In this document: positions 46,488 through 57,377 of the stretch, piece by piece
Layout of the letters: every line of letters starts with the position of its first letter
How positions within the stretch are numbered: the stretch's first letter is position 1
NCBI RefSeq assembly: GCF_030272615.1
Contig: NC_081414.1
Span: 334,351,427-334,415,426, forward strand
Reading direction: 5' to 3'
Origin: Cryptomeria japonica
Taxonomy: Eukaryota; Streptophyta; Pinopsida; Cupressales; Cupressaceae
Length of the DNA: 64,000 nt
Made by a program: the position numbers and the translations under genes
Notes under the pieces: model-generated
Database searches by the model: none
Told to the model about the DNA's origin: nothing
The model's input: only the letters and a program-made list of their open reading frames with translations

Positions 46488-48990
46488 CTATATGAACTTC
46501 TTTGTGCTGACAGCCTTAGTTAAAGCATCTACAACATTCATCAAATTTTCTACCTCAACCAGCTTCACCCTGCCATCTTCGACCATATCTCTAACAAAAT
46601 GATATTGAACATTAATATGTTTGGTTTGGGCATGAAATGTTGAGTTCTTAGCTCGAAAAATCGCACTCTGACTGTCACTGTACCCTATTTTATTCCAATA
46701 TCTAAACACAATCTCTTAAGCCAAATGGCTTCTTTACAAGCATGAGTAGCTGCCATATACTCTCCTTAAGTAGTGGACAAAGCAACCACAACTTGTCGCT
46801 TACTCATCCAACTAATTGCACCACCAATTAAAGTAAATACATAAGCACTAGTGGTGTTGACAAATGCACACTCCAATGAGAAATTGTAGGTGATTGAAGG
46901 TATTATCATTGAAGGCAACCTTGCAATCCTATGACACCAGCAGATAGTTTATCGGCAATGGCAAAGATGATTATCAACACCCCAGCCGATAGGATTTTGT
47001 TTATTACATTTTGTATTTAATTGTAATATATTTTTGTAAGCCGACAAGGCGAATCGTAATAGGACTCATATATAAGTATGACATCTTGTAGATCATTTAG
47101 GATATGTGGAGATGGTCAGATTATTGTAGAAGTAATATGTGAATATTAAGGCATATTTTGGAGTAAGGTTTATGGTTATTTTGTGAGCTTAAACCGATAT
47201 TGAACCTGGCATAGCAGATGTTGAACCGAAGCAGTACATGATATTGGATTTGCATAATCCATTTTTGTAAGTCAGTGAAACTTTCCTTTTGTAATTAAGC
47301 AGTGAGCTTTAGGCAGTTGGCCTTCCTGCATGTGCAGGGCCCTATTGTAAGTAATATTCATTTATTAGTCAGTGAGTGAATATTGTGGGTCATAAATCCC
47401 ACTGAGGTTTTTCCCACACCGGGTTTCCTCGTTAAAAATATTGTGTTATGGTGTGCTTTCTATGTTGTGGCTATTGTTCTTATTTACTACATTAATTCTT
47501 ATTTACCGGTACACTGTTTTGAAATGCAATTTGTTTAATAAGATTAGAAAATCTGTAAACCGACAAGATATTGATTCACCCCCACCCCCCCCCCCCCCCC
47601 GCCTCTCAATATCTTTGGGAATCCTAACAGGTGGATCTTCTACTATCAATATCACCTGCCCAGTATAAATCCACATAGCCATGAATATCAAGGGAAGTCA
47701 TGTCTCCAACCAAATTACCATGATAACACAAAGAATACTCTGAGGTACCCTTCAAATATCTGAAGACTCTTTTGACTGCATCCCAATGAACTCTACCAGG
47801 ATTAAACATATATCTCGAAAGAACTCTCACTACTTGGGCAATGTCTGGTCTGGTACAGACCATAGCATACATCAAACTTACAATTGCACTATGGTAAGGC
47901 ACTCTGCTCATGTCTTCCATCTTGGATGGAGATGTAGGACAATCTAAAATAGATAATTTCATTCCAACTGTGAAGGGAACACATAATGGTCTACAATCCT
48001 ACATGTTGAACCTCTATAATAGTGATTTTACATATTTACTTTGGCCTAGCCATAGCTTTATGTTCACTCTATCTCTTCTAATTTCCATCCCATGAATGTG
48101 TTTTGCTACACCAAGATCTTTCATTTCAAATTTAGCAGCGAGCTAAGACTTTAGATCTGAAATCATACCTTTCCCTTTACTAATGAATAACATATCATCA
48201 ACATATAATGCAATGTACATGAAATGATCACCATAAAATTTATAATACACACAGTGATCTGATTTAGAATGCTCAAATCCCAAACTCAACACATATGTAT
48301 CAAATTTCTTGTACCACATCCTAGGACTCTGTTTGATGCCATACAAAGATTTCTTCAATTTATAGACCAAATTTCTTTTACCTTTAACCACATAGTGCTC
48401 CAGCTATGTCATATAAATATCCTCCTCCAAATCACTATGGAGGAAAGTAGTTTTTACATCCATTTTCTCAACCTCTAAATTGTAAGCAATAGCAATAGAA
48501 AGCAAAAATCTAATGGATGTCATTTTTGCAACAGGAGAAAATATCTCACCATAATCAACACCCTCAACCTAAGAGTAGCCTTTTGCAACCAACCTTGATT
48601 TATACTTCTCAATGCTTCCATATGAACCAACCTTTTTCTTGAACACCCATTTACAACCAACAAGCTTATGTCCTTCAGGCAATGGTACAAGATCCCATGT
48701 ATCATTCTTTTTCAAAGTTGTCATTTCTTCTTCCATCGCAATCTTCTAGGATTCTACATCATTCATACCTAATGCCTCTTCTACAGATCTAGGTTTATCC
48801 ATATTAGTATTCAAAGCAAAAATACATCTCCAGTCATCAGGTGAATACCTTTCAGGTTGTTGTCTGTCTTGTAAACCTTCGAACAAGTTGAGTTGGAGGT
48901 TCTTCCTCCTCTTCTGAAGTTCCAGAGCTAGATGAGCTCTCCTCGACTTCTTGCCTATCAAGTGGTCTTAATTCAACTCTTTCTGACGTA
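46488..48990 (-). pseudogene. C2 reverse transcriptase and RNase H relic, split by a solo LTR
   Basis: From element B leftward on the minus strand: SCRHPSTSERVELRPLDRQE, an acidic/Ser linker, then RYSPDDW, PLPEGHKLVGCKWVFKKKV and KMDVKTTFLHSDLEEDIYM (first catalytic Asp). Next are VYKLKKSLYGIKQSPRMWYK and YVDDMLF (codons 48205-48191, intact catalytic pair), then SRVPYHSAIVSLMYAMVCTR and HGYVDLYWAGDIDSRRST, where RNase H is cut at 47634. It resumes at 46852 with TSAYVFTL, VVVALSTT and KEAIWLKRLCLDIG, and ends near 46488 (LTKAVSTKKF). Stops are scattered through it. Confidence 0.85.
46858..47629 (+). mobile_element. Solo LTR (772 bp) inside the C2 RNase H region
   Basis: TGACAAATGC ... ATCCTAACA, flanked by GGTGT (46853-46857) and GGTGG (47630-47634), a 5-bp target duplication with one later change. 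Removing it restores the RNase H reading (RRST|TSAY). A TATA-like ATATATAAGTAT lies near 47088, and the poly-C/CCTCTCA block (complement of the AGAGGGGGGTGAATC motif) near its right end, so the LTR points to the + strand. No interior remains, consistent with LTR-LTR recombination. Confidence 0.85.
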
Positions 48991-49799
48991 GAAGGGTGCC
49001 TACATGAAGTTGAGTCCACTTTTTGGCCAAAAAGTGGAAGTGTTTTCTCTGTGTTTTAGATTTTGTCTTGTTGGCCTAAAAAATTGAAGCACTTAAAGAA
49101 TGAATCTTGAAAAAAGTTAGGAATTAAAAATGTAGTTCTCAAAGTCTACTTTTCAAATATGTAATTTATTTTAATACTCAGATTTTAAAAATTAAGTTTG
49201 AATGGGCATTACTAAAACCTATAGTTTAAAAGTCACTTTTCAGGACCATACCATGCTCGTGTATGACAAGCATAATTTGACCTAAATGAAAGTATTTTTT
49301 TTAATCCTTTTGCGAAAAGATATATAACTCACTCACCTTTGATGAGGATATTTTTTGTAATTTTTTTCTGCATAATTGCATAATTTTGTTTTTGTTAATT
49401 TTTTATTCGGCATAGTCATCGTTTTGAAAAATCCTCGTGTACGGAAAGCATAATTTGACCTACACTTAACATTTTTATTTTTATTTTTTTTAACTATATA
49501 GAATTGTCTCTAGTTTGATGCCATAAAATTGTTTTTTCAAAAAACTTAAAGACAAAAAAGTTATTAAAAAACTTAAAAACCTTATAATTTCAAGTTTATG
49601 GACCTCTTTCATTAAAAATTGTTTTAAAAATAAAAATATTGATATATTTTTTTAAAAATTATATATTTGGAATCTTGATAGTCTCTACTATAATGGGTTT
49701 TCATTATTTAAAAAAATTATGAAAATTTGTTGTTCAGATATATTTTTGAAGTCATTATTTTGTATAAAGATTGATTTGGCATTCAAGTTGCGGGTCAAA

Positions 49800-50510
49800 C
49801 CAGGTCCAAGCCAAAGGGTCGACACTCCAAGTCATTTCCCAAGCCAAAATCCGAAGAAACAACTGTGCCAAAATTCAATTTTTTTTAGAAACGGGATCCT
49901 GTTTACCATTTAGGATACGGGATCCCATTTTGTTTTTTTCAATAATTAAAAATAAAAAAGCAAACAGGATCTTGTTTTAAAAATAGAACAGGATCCCGTT
50001 TTAAAATAGAATGGGATCCCATTTCCTTTTCTTTTTTTTTAATAAAAAATAAGCTAAATCGAGATCCCGTTTCCTTTTTTTGGTTATTTTTTTTATTATA
50101 TTCATGTATATATGGGCAAGATGTTTGAAAGTGGTTTCAGATCTCTAGGAGTTATAATGCGAATTCTAAATTTAGAAGATCTTATAAATTTTTAGGCTTA
50201 GTCAAATTCCAATAATTAGCAGCCTCCTATCAGCATTTTCTTGCTCTCTCTATATCACTCTCTTTATCACCCTCAAGCTCTAGACCTATCTCTCTCCATA
50301 TTACTCTTCCTATATCCCTCTCTACCTCTCTCTACCTCTCTCCTCTCTCTCCCAAAATCTAGATCTATCTCTCCACCTCTCTCTCTCATCCTTAACTCTC
50401 TACTCTTTGTCTCCTGTCTCTTTCTATGCACCTCCCCTCACTCCCTCCCTACCACTATTTCTCTCTATATACCTCTCTCTCTATCTTTATCTCCCTACCT
50501 ACTTAGTTAG
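49800..50510. repeat. Element B left arm (GGGATCCC palindromes, unique arm, CT tract)
   Basis: GGGATCCTGTTT, GGGATCCCATTT, AGGATCCCGTTT and GGGATCCCATTT boxes at 49890-50025, then TTTGAAAGTGG, CTAGGAGTTATAATGC, AAGATCTTATAAATTTT and AGCATTTTCTTGCTCTC. A CT-rich tract from 50238 includes CAAGCTCTAGACCTATCTC. Each of these has its reverse complement, in reverse order, in the right arm. Confidence 0.85.
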
Positions 50511-50624
50511 ATATTTAAATGTTTAAATTTCTTCCTAATATGTTTAAATGTTATGTATATGTTCTAGATGTTTTATGTGTTATGTATAAATGTTATACAT
50601 GTATAGTTAGATGTTAAAATGTTA
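50510..50624. other. AT-rich spacer within element B
   Basis: Repeated ATGTTTAAATGTTA/ATGTTATACATGT words, no coding content. Confidence 0.5.
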
Positions 50625-51160
50625 TCCTAGGACCCCTTAGTACATCTTAGGACCTCTTAAGACACCTATGGCCCCTTAAGACACTTAGGACCCCTTTGTA
50701 TATCTTAGGACCTATCAAGACATTATAGGACCCCTTAGTACATTCTAGGACATCTTTTGAACCCTTAAGACACTTAGGACCCCTTAGTATATCATAGGAC
50801 CTATCAAGACATTATATGACCCCTTAGTACATGATAGGACATCTTTTGACCCCTTAAGACACCTAGGACCCCTTAGTACATCCTAGGACCTCTTAAGATA
50901 TCATACGACCCCTTAGTACATCCTAAGAGCTATTAAGACTCATGCAACCCCTTAGTAGATCCTAGGACATCTATTGACCCCTTGAGACACCTAGGACCCC
51001 AAGTAGTACATCTTAAGACATCATACCACCCCTTGGGACATCTCAGTACATCCTCAAACCCCTTAAGACACCTAGGACCCCTTAGTACATCCTAGGACCT
51101 ATTAAGACAAATCACATGACCCCTTAGTACATCCTATGCCCCTTAAGACATCCTAGTACA
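50625..51160 (+). repeat. Element B satellite, variant 1 (CCCCTTAGTACATCCTAGGA)
   Basis: About 25 degenerate ~20-base units alternating CCTAGGACCCCTTAGTACAT and ACCTCTTAAGACAC forms. Related to variant 2 through CCTTAGGAC but in the opposite sense. Confidence 0.85.
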
Positions 51161-51161
51161 T

Positions 51162-51254
51162 CATCTCTCTCTCTCTCTCTCTCCCCCCACCTTAAGTCCT
51201 TTTAGGACCTCTCTCCCTTTGTCCCCTTTTAGCCTTTTTAATATTTTCTCTCTC
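51162..51254 (+). repeat. Short CT tract between the two satellite variants
   Basis: CT dinucleotide run then C-rich DNA with a CCTTTTAGGACC word. Confidence 0.85.
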
Positions 51255-52908
51255 TTATGGTGTCCTAAGGGGTCATATGATGTTCTAACACATGTGTGGC
51301 CCCTTTAGAACCCATATGACCCCTAAAAACACCATATTTCCCCTTTTAACATTTGGTCATATGGTGTCCACATGGGTCATATGGTGTCCTAAGGGCTCAT
51401 ATGGTGTCCTTATGGCTCATATGGTGTCCTAAGGGGCCATGTCATGTACTAGGATGTTAAAAGGGGTCATATGGTGTTATGAGGGGTCATATGGTATTCT
51501 TAGGTGTCATATGGTGTCCTAAGGGGACATATGGTGTCGTTAGGTGTCATATGGGGTCTTAAGTGGTCATATGGTGTCATTAGAGGTCATATGGGGTCCT
51601 AAAAGGCCACACATGTGTCTAGAAAACCATATGACCACTTAGGACATCATATTGTCGTAAGGGGTCATATGGTGTCCTAAGGGGTCATGTCATGTACTCA
51701 AATGTTAAAAGGGGTCATATGGTATCCTAAAGGGGCATATATTGTCCTAAAGGGTCATATGGTGTCCTGAGGGGTCATATAGTGTCCTAAGGTATCATTT
51801 GGTGTCTCAAGGGGCCACACATGTGTTAGGACACTATATGACTCCTTAGGACATCACGTTGTCCTAAGGGTTGATATGGTGTTTAAAGGTGTCATATGAT
51901 GTCCTAAGGTATCATGTCATGTACTAGGATGTTAAAATGGGTCATATGGTGTCTTGAGGAGTCATATAGTGTCCTAAGGGGTCATCTGGTGTCGCTAGGG
52001 GTCATATCGGTTCCTAAGGGGTCATATGGTGTCATTAGGTGTTATATAGGGTCTTAAGGGGCCACACGTGTGTTAGAACACCATATGACCCCTTTAGACA
52101 TCATATTGTCCTAAAGGGTCATATGGTGTCCTAATGGTTCATATGGTGTTTTAAGGTGTCATGTTGTGTACTAGGATGTTAAAATGGGCCATATGGTGTC
52201 CTAAGAGGTCATATAGTTACCTAAGGGGTCATATGGTGTACTAAGGGGTCATATGGTGTACTGAGGGGTCATATAGTGTCCTAAGGGGTCATATGGTGTC
52301 CTAAGGGGTTATATGACGTCGTTAAAGGTCATATGGTGTCCTAAGGGGTTATATGATGTCGTTAAAGGTCATATGGTGTCCTTAGAGGTCATAGGGTGTC
52401 ATTAGAGTTCATATGGTGTCCTAAGGGTCATATAGAATCCTATGGGGCCACACATGTGTTAGAACACCATATGACCCCTTAGGACACCATATGACCCCTT
52501 AGGGTGTCATATGGTGTCCTTAGGGCTCATATGGTATCCTAAGGGGTCATGTCGTAAATACCAAGTTGTTAAAATGGGTCATATGGTGTCTTCGGGTCAT
52601 ATGGGGTCCTAAGGGGCCACACATGTGTTAGAACACCATATGACCCCTTAAGACATCATATTTTCCTAAGGGGTCATATGGTGTCCTAAGAGGTCATGTC
52701 ATACATACCAAGATGTTAAAAAGGGTCATATAGTGTCATGAGGGGTTATATGAGGTCCTAAGGGACCACACATGTGTTAGAACACTATATGACCCCTTAG
52801 GACAACATATGACCCTTTAGGAGATCATATTATCCTAAGGGGTCATATGGTGTCCTAAGGGCTCATTTCATGTACTAGGATGTTAAAACGGGTCATATGA
52901 TCTCCTGA
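51255..52908 (+). repeat. Element B satellite, variant 2 (GGGGTCATATGGTGTCCTAA)
   Basis: The same 20-bp unit as element A, here mostly in one orientation. A higher-order unit is visible: GGGCCACACATGTGTTAGAAC with inverted CATATGACCCCTTAGGACA recurs near 51290, 51600, 51818, 52065, 52447, 52614 and 52764. AGGATGTTAAAA...GGTCATATG segments lie between. This longer ~150-400-bp organisation is absent from element A. Confidence 0.9.
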
Positions 52909-53127
52909 GGGGTAAGTAGAGAGGTGGAGGGAAGGAGGGAGGGATGTATGAATATAGATAGAGGAAGAGAGAGGAAGAGGGGAGATAGTGGTAAGTTTAG
53001 AGGGGGGTAATAGATAAAGAGAGGTGGAGAGGGAAGGAGATAGAGACAAGTGAGATATGCAAAAGTGGAGGGGAGAGTTAGAGTGATGGAGAGGAGAGGT
53101 ATTCAAAGAGAGGGAGGGAAGGAGAGG
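52909..53127 (+). repeat. GA tract in element B
   Basis: Purine-rich tract directly after the satellite (GGGGTAAGTAGAGAGGTGGA onward), ending near 53127. Confidence 0.9.
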
Positions 53128-53757
53128 TATTCTTTACTCCATCTCTCTATCAAGTACTTATCTATCTATAGTATCTCCCCTTTCCCTTTATGTATTTATC
53201 TCTTCTCTCTATATATGGGTATCTTTCTTCCCTCCTGGTCTTTTTATCTCCCCTCTCCCTCTCTACCTACCTCTCTTTCCATCCCTATTTACTTTTATCT
53301 CCCCTAATTTTATAACTCCTTCCCTCCATTCTACTATTTATCTCACCTCTCTCTCTCTCCCTTTATCTCTCCCTCCCTCCTTCCATCTCCATACTCTCTC
53401 TCTAGCTACTTATCTCTATCTACCCGACCTTTCTTTAAATACCTCTCCTTCTCTCCCTCAATCCAAGTCCCCCCTCCACTTTTGTATATCTCTATCTCTC
53501 TCCTTCTGTCTCCACCTCTCTCTATCTATTTTACCCCTCTCAACTTATCACTATCTTCCCTCTTCCTCTCTCTCTCTCTTTCTGTCTATATATCTCCCTC
53601 CCTACAAGACCTCTATTTCTATCTTTTCTTCTATCTCCCAAAACTTCCCTTATCACTTCTATCAATCTCATTCTATCCCCACTCTCACTCTATTACCTTT
53701 TTCTCAACCTATGTCTCTCTCCCTCCCCACCTATATCTCTACCTCTCTCTAGAGTGA
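53128..53757 (+). repeat. CT tract in element B
   Basis: Pyrimidine-rich TATCTCTCC/CTACCTCTC words. It forms, with the GA tract at 53758-54420, a large internal inverted-composition pair whose junction is near 53752 (CTCTCTAGAGTGAGAT). Confidence 0.9.
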
Positions 53758-54100
53758 GATAGAGAGGTAGAGAGGGGATAGAAGGGAGATAAAAGTAGAG
53801 AGGGAATGAGGGAGGGGTGGAGATATATATATATATATATATATATATAGGGAGGGAGAGAAAGGTATGTAGAGATAGATAGATAGGTATATGTAGAGAT
53901 AGATAGATAGGTATATGTATAGATATAGAGGTAGGAAGGGAGTGAGGGGATGTGTAGAGAGATGAGATAGAGTAAAGAGTTAAGGATGTGAGAGAGAGGT
54001 AGAGATAGGTCTATATTTTGGGAGAGAAAGGAGAGAGTGAGATAGAGAGGTAGAGAGGAGATAGAGGGGAGATGAAACTAGAGAGGGAAGGAGTGAGGGG

Positions 54101-54134
<34 letters not shown>

Positions 54135-54420
54135 TAGAGAAAGATAAGTTGGTAGGGAGGGTGAGAAAGATACCTGGAGAGAGATAAATAATTATATATG
54201 TATATAAATAGAGGTAGGTAGGGAGTGAGTGAGGGGAGGTGTGTATCTAGAGAGAGGAGACAAACAGTGGAGAGTTAGGGATTGGGGAGAGAGATAGAGA
54301 GATAGGTCCAGATTTCGAGATAGAGAGAGAAAAGATATATAAAGGTAGAGAGGGGATAGAGGAATAGTTCTATGGAGAGAGATGAGTCTAGAGCTCAAAG
54401 AAGATAAAGAGAGCAAGAAA
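53750..54420 (+). repeat. GA tract in element B, duplicated
   Basis: Two successive related copies (about 53752-54027 and 54028-54310), each starting GAGTGAGATAGAGAGGTAGA and running through GGGAGTGAG(T)GAGGGG and GATAGGTC. (AT)n at 53826-53848 and (GA)n near 54102-54131. The second copy is the inverted partner of the left-arm CT tract (50238-50510). Confidence 0.85.
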
Positions 54421-54900
54421 ATGTTGATAGGAGCCTGTTGATTACTGAAATTTGACTGTTTGAAAAAATTTATAAGATCTTCTAAAATCGATAATTTGCA
54501 TTATAACTCCTAGAGATTTGAAACCACTTTCAAATATCTTGCCAATATAGATATGGAGAGATATGATTCTAGACATCAAGGAAGATAAACAGATTTAGAT
54601 AAATAGAGCTATAAAATGTTGAACTGTTGATTACTGAAATTTGACTGTCTAAAAATTTATAAGATCTTCTAAAATCTAGAATTTGCATTATAACTCCTAG
54701 AGATCTTAAACCACTCTCAAACATCCCACCAATATATACATGAAATATAACTTAAATTATAAGTCACATTAAATGTTATATTTCATGTATATATAGCTTA
54801 TTTTTAATAAATTAAAAAAAAAATGGTATCTTGTTTCTTAGATTTAGGCTTAGGATCTCGACGTAAAATGGGATCCCATTTCAAATTTTGACTCGGGACC
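54405..54900. repeat. Element B right arm, partly duplicated
   Basis: AGAGCAAGAAAATGTTGATA, GATTACTGAAATTTGACTG, TTTATAAGATCTTCTAAAAT, GCATTATAACTCCTAGAGAT and CCACTTTCAAATATC are the inverse of the left arm. A second copy of the same blocks follows (about 54600-54750), then CATGTATATATAGCTTATTT, GGGATCCCATTT (54870-54881) and TTTCAAATTTTGACTCGGGA (54879-54898), the last shared with element A. Confidence 0.85.
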
Positions 54901-54994
54901 CCAAACTATAACAGGATCTCATTTCGTTTCTCATGCGCTCTGCATGATTTGCCATTTTTTTCTAAGTGTAAAACTTCCACACTAAGTGGACACA

Positions 54995-55785
54995 ACTTCT
55001 TGCACTTACCCAGAAGGGAATTGAATCACATCTTTCTGTTTAGTCTATTTTGGCTGCAATGTAATAGAAGGAGACTTAATTTCTCAAAAAATAACACTTC
55101 TACTATGAATTACCTTTTGTGCAAGAAGGTCTCAAAGTTTGTATCCTTTCACATCATAATTGTAACTAATGAAGATACATTTCACATCCTTTCTCTCCAA
55201 CTTTGTTTGCTTCTCCTTTGGCACATGTGCATATGCCTCACAACCAAAAACTCTAAGATGTCTCGATGAAGGCTTGTGACTTGACTATGCTTCCATAAGT
55301 GTTTTATCAACAAGAGCTGTTGTAGGAGACCTATTAATCATGTAGCAATCAATGGCTACAGCTTTAGCCCAAAACTTTTGTTCTATACCAGCACCACTCA
55401 ATATACTCCTAGCCCTCTCCATCAGTGTCATGTCCATTCTTTCTGCAACTCCATTCTGTTGTGGAGAATACGAAGTTGTCTTGTATCTGTTAATACCACA
55501 ATCTTTACAGAATCTATCAAAATAATTAGAGAAAAATTCACTTCCATTATCAGTCCTCAAACATTTAATTTTCTTTCCAGTCTGGAACTCAACCATTACT
55601 TTAAATTCTTTAATATGACTAAAAACTTCATATTTACTCTTTAAAATGTATACCCATATCCTTCTACTAAAACCATCAATAAACGAAACATAATATGTAG
55701 ATTTTCTAATTGAAGGAACATCTATAGGACCAAACACATTAGAATGAATAAGATCCAAAACACCACAAGATTTATGAGAACTCAA
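54995..55785 (-). pseudogene. C2 integrase relic; first catalytic Asp is Asn
   Basis: Segment 55785-55285 reads SSHKSCGVLDLIHSNVFGPI. The first acidic residue of the DDE triad, normally in HSDV, is Asn (AAT codon checked on the complement). FIDGFSRRIWVYILKSKYE follows, then RTDNGSEF (second Asp) and YSPQQNGVAERMDMTL (Glu), then WAKAVAIDCYMINRSPTTAL. Past a stop near 55285 the frame continues with HLRVFGCEAYAHVPKEKQT and CIFISYNYDVKGYKL to element B near 54995. Integrase would insert element DNA; loss of the first Asp alone would inactivate it. Confidence 0.85.
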
Positions 55786-56200
55786 GTAAAAGTGAATGCG
55801 GTTTTGTTTTCCATAAATTCAATGCTCACAGAAATCAAAATCAAGATTACAATCATTCAAACCTTCAACAAGGTTTTTATTTTTCAAGATCCTCAGGCCC
55901 TTTTCTCCAATGTGGCAAAGTCTCTGGTGCCATAATATAGTCATCTCTACAGGTAACTTTTCTTCAAAAGAAAGAGAACCCTAAGGTACCCAAAAGCCAT
56001 GTCCATCTACTAAAGGTGAAACCCTCAAATCTTCTGACAGAGTATCCACAAATTTACTTTGTGTATGCCTCTAGCTTATACAAAGTGATGAATTTAACAC
56101 CTCTATAAATCACCATAGCACCCTTAATCATCTTACATCTTGCATCAGAAAAGACTACCTGCACACCCGCATCTATCAATTTTCTCATAGATAATAAATT

Positions 56201-56431
56201 TCATTTTAAACCAAGGATAGGTAGCACACTGCTAATCCTTTTTATTCTATCATCAGGAAACCTAATCCTAACTTTATCTCCACCAACAATGTCTAAATGT
56301 GAATCATCACCCAAGTACACCTTACCTCCATTAAATTCTTCATATTCAAAAAACCAATCTTTATTGGAAGTCATATGAAAAGATGCCCCTGAGTCAATTA
56401 ACCATGCATCATTACCTACATGAGTAGCCAA
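56201..56431 (-). pseudogene. C2 aspartic protease relic
   Basis: Reads NDAWLIDSGASFHMTSNKDW, with the catalytic DSGAS motif intact, then YLGDDSHLDIVGGDKVRI and ISSVLPILGLK. This is the Copia retropepsin that would cut the Gag-Pol polyprotein. Beyond the segment the frame continues, broken, toward the integrase zinc-binding region (CEH-like motifs near 55830 in another frame). Confidence 0.8.
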
Positions 56432-56499
56432 AGTTGCAATGAATGCATCACCATCTTCCTTTTCAAACTCAAAATCAGAATCAAACTTCTTCTTTTTCT

Positions 56500-57253
56500 T
56501 CTTCTTTTATTCTTTGTAGTCCTTACGGATGTGACCTAGTTTACCACAATTCCAGCATATGACTTTGGACTTTCTAGGAGATTTGGATCTCCCTTTGGAT
56601 TTGGACTTATTGTGCTTCTCATTCTTCTTGTCTTTTTCCTTAAGTCTTCCACGAACAGTTAGGGTATCCTTCAAACTGATGGATACCTTCCTTCACATCT
56701 CTTCACCAAGTAGGGCAGTCACCACATCTTCAAACTTCAAAACAACAAAAGTACTACCGATAGCCATAAGAAGAGAATCCCACGAATCAGGCAAAGAACA
56801 AAGAAAGATCTGGCATGTCTCCTCTTTGTCCATCTTAACACCAACAGATACCAATTGAGCCACCAACATATTAAATGCTTCCAGGTGATCTACAATTCAT
56901 CCACCCTATTCCATCTTCAAGGAATATAATTTCTTCCTTAAGAAAATCTGATTTAATAAAGATTTGGCTTAATACATCTCACCAAGCTTAGTCCATAACT
57001 TCTTTACAGTATTCTCTTCGTGGACATTGATCAGAATAGAGTCTATCAGGCACAATCTGATTAGACCCTTAGCTTTTCGATGCATGGTATCATACTGAGC
57101 AGCTGCATTAGGATCTACAAGTCTTGAGACATTCGCATCAACATCATACCACAGATCTCGATCTATTAGCAGATCTTCCATCTTTAACTTCCACATCTCA
57201 AAATTACTACCATTAAATTTCTCCACCTCTATTCTCTCTGACGAACTTGCCAT
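56500..57253 (-). pseudogene. C2 gag relic with damaged zinc knuckle
   Basis: Open segment 57253-56969 begins MASSSERIEVEKFNGSNFEM, then WKLKMEDLLIDRDLW and KAKGLIRLCLIDSILINV, a standard Copia gag start. Other frames continue through FLCSLPDSWDSLLMAIG and a Lys/Ser-rich stretch to CWNCGKLGHIRKDYK at 56557-56516. The zinc knuckle should be CX2CX4HX4C, but the last Cys is Tyr (TAC), so metal binding would be lost. Gag would package the RNA. The start lies about 110 bases inside the primer site. A frameshift near 56960 separates the two halves. Confidence 0.85.
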
Positions 57254-57362
57254 CTGAAAATTCCTGCAACAAGATCAAAAAGTGTCTTTTGCACAAGCTC
57301 CCATTCAAATCGGGATTAGTTCAAAAAACCCAACAACCCACAACTGAAACCAAAGGTGATTA

Positions 57363-57375
57363 GGCTCTGATGCCA
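57363..57375 (-). other. C2 primer-binding site
   Basis: The + strand GGCTCTGATGCCA is TGGCATCAGAGCC on the minus strand, one mismatch from the initiator tRNA-Met site TGGTATCAGAGCC, two bases from the LTR. Confidence 0.85.
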
Positions 57376-57377
57376 CT

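Larger units (their letters stand above)
49006..54999. mobile_element. Element B: 6-kb inverted-repeat satellite element inserted in C2
   Basis: C2 coding sequence stops near 54995 and resumes near 49005 in the order expected of one gene. The ends share GAAGTTG(A/T)GTCCACTT in inverted orientation. The left end is a perfect 24-bp palindrome (49015-49038: TCCACTTTTTGG plus its complement); the right end is the shorter TCCACACTAAGTGGA. Because the host also reads TCCACTT here, the exact edge is ambiguous by ~20 bases; TCCACTT/TCAACTT is a candidate 7-bp target duplication. Inside, long inverted arms, GGGATCCC palindromes, CT/GA tracts and ~2.2 kb of 20-bp satellite. No protein is encoded, so it must have been moved in trans. 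Confidence 0.7.
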
